Part shown: piece by piece, positions 15,957 through 23,487 of the stretch
How positions within the stretch are numbered: position 1 is the first letter of the stretch
How the letters are laid out: the number at the start of each line of letters is the position of its first letter
From: Bog-756 sp963704615
GTDB taxonomy: Bacteria; Actinomycetota; Acidimicrobiia; Acidimicrobiales; RAAP-2
Reading direction: 5' to 3'
DNA: 64,000 nt
Assembly (NCBI GenBank): GCA_963704615.1
Contig: OY969923.1
Coordinates: 3,348,001-3,412,000, forward strand
Notes under the pieces: generated by a model
What the model saw: the letters and a program-made list of their open reading frames with translations, nothing else
Told to the model about the DNA's origin: nothing
Databases searched by the model: none
Translations under genes and position numbers: made by a program

Positions 15957-16948
15957 TGAATCAGCTCAGACTTGACCCCCTCACCGGCCGTTGGGTGGTG
16001 GTGAGCACCGACCGGGCCACTCGTCCGCAGCCCTTCGCCCCCCGGGTGGCCTCGATCCAGGCCGACACCTCACGTCCCTGTCCCTTCTGCCCCGGCAACG
16101 AGGAGAGCGCCACGCCCGCCCTCGAGGTGCTCGGCTCGGACGGGAAATGGTTGGTTCGGGTGGTACCCAACCTCTATCCCGCCTTCGAGGGAAACGCTCC
16201 CTTCGTGGTCACCAACCGCGGCCCCGTGTTCACCCAGGCCACCGCCGGGGGCATCCACGAGGTGATCGTGCTGTCCCCCAACCATCAGAACACGTGGCCA
16301 ATGCTGAGCGACGAGGAGACCACCGCGGTCATGTTCGCCATGCGCGATCGGATCGTGGAGCACTCGGAGATCCCCGGGCTCCGCTACAGCCAGGCCATCG
16401 TCAATGCCGGGCGCGAGGCGGGCGCCTCCATCGAGCACCCCCACGGCCAGCTCCTCGGGATGTCGTTCGTCCCCCGCGAACTGGTCGAAGAGCAGGCCGG
16501 CTTTGCTCGGTTCGCCGGCCGGTGTCTTTTGTGCACCACGGTGGACGCCGAGGAGAACGTGAATCACCGGGTGGTCTACTCCGACGAGCGGGTGGTGGTG
16601 ATCTGCCCGTTCTGGAGCGGGGCACCCTACGAGATGCTGGTGATCCCCCGGGCGCACGGCCCGCATCTGCACCACAGCCCCCCTAGTGATCTGATCGCTG
16701 TGGGCAAGGCGCTCAAGGTCGCCCTCGGCAGCTTGCGCGACGAGGTGGGCGACATCGCCTACAACCTGGTCTTCCACTCAGCCCCCTATCGGGCGCCCGA
16801 GCCCTATCACTGGCACGTCCATGTGGTTCCCAAGCTCACCACGGTGGCCGGGTTCGAGCTCGGCACCGGCGTGCTGATCAACATCGTCAACCCCGAGGAG
16901 GCCGCCGAGCAGCTGGCGGTGCGGGTTCCGGTGGCCCGGGCCGGCTGA
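15956..16948 (+). CDS. galT: Galactose-1-phosphate uridylyltransferase (HIT superfamily)
   Basis: The 330-residue protein interconverts UDP-glucose and galactose-1-phosphate. MNQLRLDPLTGRWVVVSTDR is the typical N-terminus. CPFC (42-45) is the zinc site, HPHGQ (161-165) contains the nucleotidyl-accepting histidine region, and YHWHVHVVPK near residue 280 is the second HIT-type triad. The start is ATG 15956, overlapping the stop of a short upstream ORF. It converges with treS; no galK or galE is nearby. Some actinobacterial members of this family act on other nucleotides, so the exact sugar is not certain. Confidence 0.88.
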   Translation: MNQLRLDPLTGRWVVVSTDRATRPQPFAPRVASIQADTSRPCPFCPGNEESATPALEVLGSDGKWLVRVVPNLYPAFEGNAPFVVTNRGPVFTQATAGGIHEVIVLSPNHQNTWPMLSDEETTAVMFAMRDRIVEHSEIPGLRYSQAIVNAGREAGASIEHPHGQLLGMSFVPRELVEEQAGFARFAGRCLLCTTVDAEENVNHRVVYSDERVVVICPFWSGAPYEMLVIPRAHGPHLHHSPPSDLIAVGKALKVALGSLRDEVGDIAYNLVFHSAPYRAPEPYHWHVHVVPKLTTVAGFELGTGVLINIVNPEEAAEQLAVRVPVARAG

Positions 16949-17011
16949 GACCGGACCCGATTCGGTGGACGGAGCGAATCAGCGGGATCCCCGGGTCGGC
17001 GGATGAGGCCC

Positions 17012-17080
17012 GATCAGCGGATCAGCGGATCAGCGGATCAGCGGATCAGGCCAGCTCGTAGCGGATCAGGCCAGCTCGTA
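17012..17080. repeat. Tandem repeats at the treS 3' end (8-bp units plus a 20-bp duplication)
   Basis: Four exact copies of GATCAGCG span 17012-17043. Directly after, the 20-mer GCGGATCAGGCCAGCTCGTA occurs twice in tandem (17041-17060, 17061-17080). The second copy holds the last codons and stop of treS; the first copy repeats them beyond the stop. The pattern is typical of replication slippage in the convergent galT-treS gap. Confidence 0.9.
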
Positions 17081-18820
17081 ACAGAGTGAGGAGTACGAAG
17101 CCAGGGTGACCGGATAGGGCGCCGTCCCGATCAGGGGGAACGCCACCCGGCCCAACAGCTCGATGGGTTGGCGTCCCAGCCAACGCTCGATGTGCAGTTC
17201 TGCCGGTTGAGCCAGGCGACTCAGGTTGTGGACGCACAAGACCGGATTGATCGGTCCCCGATCGGCCCGGTCCGGCGCGTAGCGCACGAAGGCCAGCACC
17301 GATGGATTGGCCGACGACACCACGTCGAGCTCCCCGGTCCCGAGTACCGGGAACTCCCGTCGCACGGCCAGGATCCTGCGCATCCAGTGCAGGAACGAAC
17401 TCGGGTTGCGCTGTTGGGCCTCGACATTGACGGCGGCGAAGCCGTAGACAGGATCCATCAGGGGGGGCAGGTAGAGCTGGGCGAAGTCGGCCCGACTGAA
17501 CCCCCCGTTGCGGTCCGGCGTCCACTGCATGGGCGTGCGCACCGAGTCCCGGTCGCCCAGATAGAGGTTGTCCCCCATCTGGATCTCGTCCCCGTAGTAG
17601 ACGACCGGGCTTCCTGGCAGCGTGAACAGCAGGTAATAGAGGAGCTCGGACAGCCGCCTGTCCTGGTCGATGAGGGGAGCCAGTCGGCGACCGATCCCCA
17701 TGTGCCGCTTCATTCGGGGGTCCTTGGCGTACTCGGCGAAGAGGTAGTCGCGTTCCTCCTCGGTGACCATCTCGAGGGTCAGCTCATCGTGGTTGCGCAG
17801 GAAGATGGCCCATTGGGCATTCCCCGGGGGCTCCGGAGTCTGGGCCAGAATTTCGGTGATCGGGTAGCTCTGCTCGCGGCGGACCGCCATGAACAGGCGG
17901 GGCATCAGGGGAAAGTTGAAGCAGAGATGGCACTCGTCGTCGTTCCCGAAGTAATCGGCCACGTCGGCCGGCCATCCGTTGGCTTCGGCCAGCAGAATGC
18001 GTCCGGGGTAGTGCTCGTCGAGCTCAGCCCGGACCCGACGGATGAAGGCATGCGTCTCGGCCAGGTTCTCGCCCGTGGTGCCGTCCCGCTGGTAGAGGTA
18101 GGGCACGGCATCGAGCCGGAAGCCGTCCAGTCCCAGATTCAGCCAGAAGCGCACCACGTCGAGCATGGCCTCGGCCACCTCGGCGTTGTCGTAGTTGAGA
18201 TCGGGTTGATGCGAATAGAAGCGGTGCCAGTAGTACTGGTTGCGGTGGGGATCGTAGGCCCAGTTGGACCGCTCCACGTCCACGAACACCACTCGAGCCT
18301 CGGGCCACCTCTGGTCGTCGTCGTTCCATACGTACCAGTCGGCCTTGGGGTTGTCCCTGCTCTGGCGCGACTCGACGAACCAGGGGTGCTGGTCGCTGGT
18401 GTGGTTGATGACCAGGTCGGCGATGACCCGGATCCCCCGGACGTGGGCTTCGTCGAGCAGTCTCCGCAGATCGTCCACGGTGCCACTCTCGGGGTGCACC
18501 GAATAGAAGTCGCTGATGTCGTAGCCGCCGTCACGGAGGGGAGACGGATAGAACGGAAGCAACCAGAGACAGTCGACCCCCAGCCACTGGAGGTAATCGA
18601 GCTTGGCGATCAGACCGGGGATGTCACCGGCACCATCGTTGTTGCCGTCGAAGAACCCCCGGATCAGGACCTCGTAGAAGATCGCCCGTTGGAACCAGAG
18701 AGGATCCTCCTCCGGAACCGGCAACGGCTCGTGGCGGACCCGCAGTCCGTCCGACAGCCCTCCGAGAGGCGCGATAGGCGCCGATCCGAGGCGCGGAGCA
18801 GGTTGGGATTCAACGGTCAC
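17066..18820 (-). CDS. treS: Trehalose synthase (maltose alpha-D-glucosyltransferase)
   Basis: The 584-residue enzyme is a GH13 protein that isomerises maltose and trehalose. WFQRAIFYEVLIRGFFDGNN near residue 42 is the TreS hallmark. The catalytic residues are Asp237 in GFRLDAVPY, Glu279 in LLAEANGWP and Asp345 in LRNHDELTLEM, with DLVINHTSDQHPWF as conserved region I. The length is that of TreS without a fused maltokinase domain, and no pep2-like gene is adjacent. It starts 41 bp after meaB ends, so murA-meaB-treS may be one transcript. The last codons are duplicated in the DNA just beyond the stop. Confidence 0.93.
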   Translation of the reverse strand: MTVESQPAPRLGSAPIAPLGGLSDGLRVRHEPLPVPEEDPLWFQRAIFYEVLIRGFFDGNNDGAGDIPGLIAKLDYLQWLGVDCLWLLPFYPSPLRDGGYDISDFYSVHPESGTVDDLRRLLDEAHVRGIRVIADLVINHTSDQHPWFVESRQSRDNPKADWYVWNDDDQRWPEARVVFVDVERSNWAYDPHRNQYYWHRFYSHQPDLNYDNAEVAEAMLDVVRFWLNLGLDGFRLDAVPYLYQRDGTTGENLAETHAFIRRVRAELDEHYPGRILLAEANGWPADVADYFGNDDECHLCFNFPLMPRLFMAVRREQSYPITEILAQTPEPPGNAQWAIFLRNHDELTLEMVTEEERDYLFAEYAKDPRMKRHMGIGRRLAPLIDQDRRLSELLYYLLFTLPGSPVVYYGDEIQMGDNLYLGDRDSVRTPMQWTPDRNGGFSRADFAQLYLPPLMDPVYGFAAVNVEAQQRNPSSFLHWMRRILAVRREFPVLGTGELDVVSSANPSVLAFVRYAPDRADRGPINPVLCVHNLSRLAQPAELHIERWLGRQPIELLGRVAFPLIGTAPYPVTLASYSSLCYELA

Positions 18821-18861
18821 GGACGCACGCTACCCGAGCCCTTTTGCGAAACGCTTCACCC

Positions 18862-19854
18862 TCAAGCGGAGGGCGGGTGTTGGCCGGCGATCAGACCGGC
18901 CAACACCCGCTCGGCCGCTTCGTAGGGGTCGAGGTCGCCGGCCAGCATCGAGCGGGTCACGCCGGCCATGTGGCCATCCTCCAACAGGACCCCGACCTGG
19001 TCCCGCAGGCGGGCTTCCACGATCTTGTGAAACTCTCCCAACAGGCGCTGACGGCGGACCTCATCGAGCAGGTCGTGGTCGATCTGATAGGTGCGGTGCT
19101 GGATGACGGTGTCCCACAGCAGGTCCACGCCGTCGCCGGTTGTCGCCACCGTGTCGACGATCGGTGGTCGCCAATCGCCGAGCTCGGTCAGATCCAACAT
19201 GAGCTCCAGATCGCGCCGGGTCTGACGGGCGTCGGGTCGGTCGGCCTTGTTGATGACGAAGATGTCAGCGATCTCCAACAGTCCCGCCTTGTTGGCCTGG
19301 ACGGCATCGCCCCAGCCGGGATTGACGACCACCACCGTGGTGTCGGCGGCTCCCGCGATCTCGACCTCCTGCTGACCCACACCCACCGTCTCGATCAGGA
19401 CGATCGGCATCCCGACAGCCGACAGCACTCGGACGGCATCGGGGACGGCCACCGACAGACCCCCCAGGTGACCCCGAGTGGCCATCGACCGGATGAAGAC
19501 CCCGTCGTCGAGGGCGTGGCTCTGCATACGGACCCGATCTCCCAGAATGGCCCCTCCCGAAAAAGGGGACGAGGGATCGATGGCCAGCACGGACACCTGG
19601 CCTGGTCGCTCGAAGCCGCGGTCCCGGGCGGCGCGGATGAGCCGGTCGGTCAGGGTCGACTTGCCGCCTCCCGGGGCACCGGTGATCCCCACCGTGTACG
19701 CCTCGCCCGAGTCCTTGTAGGCCAGTCGTGCCACCTCCCGGGACCCTGGGCCGCCGCGCTCCACCACCGACAGCAGGCGGGCCAGAGCGACTCGATCCCC
19801 GTCGCGGGCGGCCTCCAGGAGAACTGAGGGATCCGAGGCACGGGTAAGGGTCAT
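18862..19854 (-). CDS. meaB: Methylmalonyl-CoA mutase-associated GTPase MeaB
   Basis: The 330-residue G3E-family GTPase protects and reloads adenosylcobalamin-dependent methylmalonyl-CoA mutase. GAPGGGKS (59-66) is the P-loop. IDPSSPFSGGAILGDRVRM is the characteristic MeaB segment, ETVGVGQQEVEI is switch II, and NKAD gives guanine specificity. The length is normal. No mutase subunit lies in the window, so the partner must be elsewhere. It sits 32 bp downstream of murA and 41 bp upstream of treS, which suggests co-transcription without an obvious functional link. Confidence 0.95.
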   Translation of the reverse strand: MTLTRASDPSVLLEAARDGDRVALARLLSVVERGGPGSREVARLAYKDSGEAYTVGITGAPGGGKSTLTDRLIRAARDRGFERPGQVSVLAIDPSSPFSGGAILGDRVRMQSHALDDGVFIRSMATRGHLGGLSVAVPDAVRVLSAVGMPIVLIETVGVGQQEVEIAGAADTTVVVVNPGWGDAVQANKAGLLEIADIFVINKADRPDARQTRRDLELMLDLTELGDWRPPIVDTVATTGDGVDLLWDTVIQHRTYQIDHDLLDEVRRQRLLGEFHKIVEARLRDQVGVLLEDGHMAGVTRSMLAGDLDPYEAAERVLAGLIAGQHPPSA

Positions 19855-19886
19855 GGCGTGACGAGCGTAGACGGGGGACCCGGGCG

Positions 19887-21167
19887 TCAGGCTCGTGCGA
19901 CGTGGGCGCCGAGCGAAGCCAGCTTCCCGTCGAGGTCCTCGTATCCCCTGTCGACATGATGGGCGTCGGTGATCACTGTCTCACCGTCCGCCACCAGACC
20001 GGCCAACACCAGCGCGGCCCCGGCCCGGACGTCGAAGGCCCTGACCGGTGCCCCCGACAGCCGGGGGACCCCGCGGACCACGGCGTGGTGGCCCTGGGTC
20101 CTGATGTCGGCCCCCATGCGCCGGAGCTCCTCGACGTAGCGGAACCGGCCGAAGAAGAGGTTTTCGGTGACGATCCCCACCCCGTCGGCCACGGTGAGCA
20201 GGGTGACCAGCAGCGGTTTGTAGTCGGTGGCAAAGCCCGGATAGGGAAGGGTGGCCACATCCACGGGTTGGAGGCGGCAGCGGCCGTCCCGTACCGCCCT
20301 CAGGCCCTCGGGCTCCTGTGTGATGGTGATGCCGGTTGCCGAGAGCTTGCGGATGAGCATGTCCATGTGGTCGGGTCGCCCGTCCTCGACGACCACATCG
20401 CCTCCCGCCAATCCGGCGGCGACCAGAAACGTGGCGACCACCAGTCGGTCAGGAATGACCGCGTGGGTGGCAGGATGCAATGTCTCGACTCCTTCGACCT
20501 CGATCCTCGAGGTGCCCGCTCCGGTGATCTTCGCTCCCATCGAGTTGAGGAACCCGGCCAGATCGGAAACTTCGGGCTCGCGTGCGGCGTTCTCGATGAC
20601 GGTGGTCCCCTTGGCCAGGACCGAGGCCATCAACACATTGTCGGTCCCGGTATGGCTGGGGTACTCGAGAACCACGTGGTTGCCCACCAGGCGCGGTTGG
20701 CCGGCCACGGTCGATTCGACCCATCCCTCGACATAGCCGTGCGACGAGGTGAACCGCGCTCCCAAAGACTCGAGAGCCCGCAGGTGCATGTCGATGGGGC
20801 GCGGACCGAAGTCATCACCGCCGGGCAGCGACACTCGGGCCCAGCCGTTTCGACCGAGCAGCGGACCCAGCACCACCACCGAGGCACGCATCTTCTCCAC
20901 CAGCTCGTGGGGTGCCTCCGGCTTCACCTCCGCCGGGGTGGTGACGACCAGCTCGTCGGGGGCATCGCCGCGGCGGACCTCCACACCCATGGCCGCGAGA
21001 AGTTCACCCATGATGTCCACGTCCGTGATCTGGGGGACGTTGGTCAGAACGTGCTGCCCCTCGGCCAGCAGGCAGGCCGCCATCAGCTTCAGGACGGAGT
21101 TCTTCGCGCCACCGGCTCTGACGGTCCCCGACAGAGGTCCGTTGGGTGTGACGACGAGCTGATTCAC
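19887..21167 (-). CDS. murA: UDP-N-acetylglucosamine 1-carboxyvinyltransferase
   Basis: The 426-residue product makes the first committed peptidoglycan precursor by transferring enolpyruvate to UDP-GlcNAc. MNQLVVTPNGPLSGTVRAGG with Lys22-Asn23, and RASVVVLGPLLGRNG, are characteristic. At the usual catalytic-loop cysteine the sequence reads LPGGDDFGPRP, with Asp118. Asp here is known from mycobacterial MurA and confers fosfomycin insensitivity. GTG 21167 is chosen as start because it gives the family N-terminus and is preceded six bases upstream by a -10-like CATACT (21174-21179); a longer in-frame extension has no homology-like sequence. Confidence 0.94.
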   Translation of the reverse strand: MNQLVVTPNGPLSGTVRAGGAKNSVLKLMAACLLAEGQHVLTNVPQITDVDIMGELLAAMGVEVRRGDAPDELVVTTPAEVKPEAPHELVEKMRASVVVLGPLLGRNGWARVSLPGGDDFGPRPIDMHLRALESLGARFTSSHGYVEGWVESTVAGQPRLVGNHVVLEYPSHTGTDNVLMASVLAKGTTVIENAAREPEVSDLAGFLNSMGAKITGAGTSRIEVEGVETLHPATHAVIPDRLVVATFLVAAGLAGGDVVVEDGRPDHMDMLIRKLSATGITITQEPEGLRAVRDGRCRLQPVDVATLPYPGFATDYKPLLVTLLTVADGVGIVTENLFFGRFRYVEELRRMGADIRTQGHHAVVRGVPRLSGAPVRAFDVRAGAALVLAGLVADGETVITDAHHVDRGYEDLDGKLASLGAHVARA

Positions 21168-21173
21168 GCCACC

Positions 21174-21179
21174 AGTATG
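21174..21179 (-). promoter_or_regulatory. Putative -10 box of leaderless murA
   Basis: On the minus strand CATACT lies exactly six bases before the GTG start of murA. The distance is that of a transcript starting at or beside the start codon, the same layout as for rpiB and the GT4 gene in this window. Confidence 0.35.
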
Positions 21180-21462
21180 GCCCGGCCTCCCCCCTGTTCC
21201 CGTTGATGGTGTGGTGCCGATCGATGTGGCGCGCCGCGGTTGCCAATGAACGTTTGCCGGCCTGCGGTTGGGCGTCAGCGGACAACCCGAGGACGAGGTC
21301 GCCATGGCCGTCGACCCCGGTTCGATGGACTTCGTCGTTGACACGCGACGGCACCACCCGCTGGGCAGGGCATCTGTGGTTGACCAGTGGATCGGCATCG
21401 GGTCCCTGTCCGGTCCCCATTTCGGTGGCCGGCCGGGTGATGAATTTAATTTCGAAGTTGGG

Positions 21463-21524
21463 CCGAATTATCGACTTTCATCGATAACCGATGCCAGTTC
21501 GAGTGACGACACTCGATAATTCGG
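21463..21524. repeat. AT-rich inverted repeat with nested hairpin in the murA-glpX divergent gap
   Basis: The gap between murA and glpX is about 700 bp. Within it CCGAATTATCGA (21463-21474) is a perfect inverted match to TCGATAATTCGG (21513-21524), with a 38-bp loop. The loop holds its own perfect 6-bp hairpin, CGAGTG-ACGA-CACTCG. The block is clearly AT-richer than its surroundings. CGAC also recurs at 21547, 21569, 21589 and 21609, about every 20-22 bp. The rest of the gap shows no other feature apart from the small ORF listed separately. An operator or cruciform element is possible; no T-tract supports a terminator. Confidence 0.55.
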
Positions 21525-21694
21525 GCCAATCTCGAATTCAAACTATCGACCTCCCCTGGTCGCCCCTTCGACTCCCCAGGAACCCTCTCGACTTCTGCGG
21601 ACCCCCCGCGACCTGCCCCGGGTCTCACCCTGGAGGTCCAAGCTGAGCAACGGGATTGCCGAAATAGCGACGGACGGCGGGGACAGCCACCGAC

Positions 21695-21886
21695 TCAGAA
21701 GACGTCGCATTCCTTGCCCCGATCCAACACCTCGGCCAGCGTGTTCATCATCTCGCCCACGGCCGTCGACGCCAGCACGGCACCGGCGATGGCCGGCGTC
21801 AGATTGCAATTGGGCATTGCGTCAGCCACTTTGCGTCGCGCGTCAGCCACTATCGTCGTAATCCGTGAATCTTGAATCGCAAGCAC
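21695..21886 (-). CDS. Possible small protein, unknown
   Basis: This 63-codon frame encodes MLAIQDSRITTIVADARRKV, then ADAMPNCNLTPAIAGAVLAS and a C-terminus GKECDVF. Third codon positions are strongly G/C from MPNCN onward, as in real genes of this genome, which makes the C-terminal 40 residues (from ATG 21817) the more believable part. No RBS is visible, and the 5' end overlaps the divergent glpX start. A 12-bp direct repeat, GCGTCAGCCACT (21819-21830 and 21840-21851), encodes the repeated VADA. No family is recognised. Confidence 0.3.
   Translation of the reverse strand: MLAIQDSRITTIVADARRKVADAMPNCNLTPAIAGAVLASTAVGEMMNTLAEVLDRGKECDVF
21851..21856 (+). promoter_or_regulatory. Putative -10 box of leaderless glpX
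   Basis: TATCGT lies eight bases before GTG 21865, and no ribosome-binding site is visible. The same hexamer sits seven bases before the GTG start of the lipoprotein gene at 57336, which supports the reading as a leaderless promoter. Confidence 0.4.
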
Positions 21887-22860
21887 CCGATCGAAACCTG
21901 GCCATGGAATTGGTCAGAGTTACCGAAGCAGCGGCCCTGGCCGCGTCTCGCTGGATGGGCCGCGGCGACAAGGAGGGGGCCGACGGTGCCGCCGTCAATG
22001 CCATGCGCATTGTTCTGTCCTCGATCGCCATGGACGGGGTGGTGGTTATCGGCGAGGGCGAGAAGGACAAGGCGCCCATGTTGTTCAATGGCGAACGGAT
22101 CGGAGACGGCACCCCGCCCAAGGCGGACATCGCTGTCGACCCCATCGACGGGACCACGCCCACCGCCCTCGGGCGGGGTGGTGCCCTGGCGGTCATCGCC
22201 GTGTCCGAGCAGGGGACGATGTTCGACCCCGGCCCCTGCGTGTACATGGAGAAACTGGCCGTGGGACCACGTGCCGTGGGCGCCATCGACATCGCCATGC
22301 CCATCGACGACAACCTCAAGGCGGTGGCCAAGGCCAAGGGGACCAGTGTCCGCGACCTGACTGTGGTCATTCTGGATCGGCCCCGCCACGGTGAGCTCAT
22401 TGCCTCGGTACGCGAGACCGGTGCCCGCATCCGGCTGATCACCGACGGCGATGTCGCCGGCGCTATCGCCACCGCCTGGCCCGACACCGGGGTGGATCTT
22501 CTGATCGGCGTGGGCGGGACCCCGGAGGGCGTCATCGCCGCGGCCGCGCTCAAGTCGATGGGCGGTGAGATCCAGGGTCGCCTGTGGCCGCGCGACTCCG
22601 CCGAACGGCAGGCTGCCATCGACGCCGGCTACGACCTGGACGCGGTCCTCACCACCGAGGATCTGGTCGGGGGGGACAATTGTTTCTTCGCCGCCACGGG
22701 GATTACCGACGGCGAGCTCCTCCACGGGGTGCGTTACGACGAGTTCGGTGCCAATACCCAATCACTGGTCACCCGGTCCAAGTCGGGTACGGTCCGGCTC
22801 ATCACGGCCAAGCACCCGCTCCACAAGCTGTCCGAATACAGCGCCATCGAATTCGGCTGA
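21865..22860 (+). CDS. glpX: Class II fructose-1,6-bisphosphatase
   Basis: The 331-residue enzyme hydrolyses fructose 1,6-bisphosphate in gluconeogenesis. WMGRGDKEGADGAAVNAMR, VVIGEGEKDKAPML and DPIDGTTPTALG are the GlpX metal- and substrate-binding motifs, and LIGVGGTPEGVIAAAALK is conserved. The length is normal. It starts with GTG 21865, probably leaderless. It faces the end of the ATP synthase operon (convergent) and diverges from murA. Confidence 0.96.
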   Translation: MNLESQAPDRNLAMELVRVTEAAALAASRWMGRGDKEGADGAAVNAMRIVLSSIAMDGVVVIGEGEKDKAPMLFNGERIGDGTPPKADIAVDPIDGTTPTALGRGGALAVIAVSEQGTMFDPGPCVYMEKLAVGPRAVGAIDIAMPIDDNLKAVAKAKGTSVRDLTVVILDRPRHGELIASVRETGARIRLITDGDVAGAIATAWPDTGVDLLIGVGGTPEGVIAAAALKSMGGEIQGRLWPRDSAERQAAIDAGYDLDAVLTTEDLVGGDNCFFAATGITDGELLHGVRYDEFGANTQSLVTRSKSGTVRLITAKHPLHKLSEYSAIEFG

Positions 22861-22941
22861 GCGCGTCGTCCGACCCGCCCGGCGGTAACGGGACAGCCCG
22901 GCTGAGCCCGGCGGCCTGCCAACCGCTCCGGCGGTGGCTAC

Positions 22942-23469
22942 TCAGGCGGTGGCCGTCCCGGCGTTGACCTCGACGGATTCGAGACGCACCTGGGCCCGAC
23001 GAAGGGCAGCTTCGGCCTCGATCAGCTCGGCGTCGGGCGTCTGGTCCTCATCAGGTGGGCCAACTGCGCCGCCGCGCCCCCCGGAACCGCTCAGCTCTGT
23101 CACCCGTGCTTCGGCCAACTCGAGCGCAGCCCGAGCGCGCCCGACGTCGATCTCCTCGGCCAGCTCGCCCACGCCGACCAGCAGAGTGACCCGGGTGCCG
23201 CGGGACGGCGTGATTCCGTCGTGGTCGCCGAGGTCAACGCCCTGTTCCACCTGGACGAATCCGCCGTGGGCGGCCGCCCGTTCCTCGTCGCCCTCCGGCC
23301 GTACAACCCGGATGACCCCGGGTTCGAGGGTGCCGACCAGCGGAGTGTGGCCGGCCAGGAAGCTCACATCGCCCTCACCGGTGCGGGTGATCACCTCGCG
23401 AGCCACACCGGTCAGCAGAACCCGCTCGGGGGTGACCAGTTCGACGGAGAAGAGACTGTCGTCTGCCAT
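22942..23469 (-). CDS. atpC: F1 ATP synthase epsilon subunit
   Basis: This is the last gene of the ATP synthase operon. The first 85 residues form the epsilon beta-sandwich (FSVELVTPERVLLTGVAREV, FLAGHTPLVGTLEPG, AAHGGFVQVE). The rest is a helical region longer than usual, with a Gly-rich break (SGSGGRGGAVG) and a second predicted helix ending TATA; the total of 175 residues exceeds the common 120-140. The extended tail could alter the regulatory helical hairpin that inhibits ATP hydrolysis. It follows atpD by 18 bp. Confidence 0.93.
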   Translation of the reverse strand: MADDSLFSVELVTPERVLLTGVAREVITRTGEGDVSFLAGHTPLVGTLEPGVIRVVRPEGDEERAAAHGGFVQVEQGVDLGDHDGITPSRGTRVTLLVGVGELAEEIDVGRARAALELAEARVTELSGSGGRGGAVGPPDEDQTPDAELIEAEAALRRAQVRLESVEVNAGTATA

Positions 23470-23487
23470 GGCGTCAGGAATCCCCGA

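Noticed and set aside
21268..21519. Plus-strand frame of 83 codons upstream of glpX with G/C-rich third positions in its first half
   Set aside because: The start would be TTG without RBS, the 3' part runs through the AT-rich hairpin with poor codon usage, and no family is recognised. It may be a remnant but cannot be supported.
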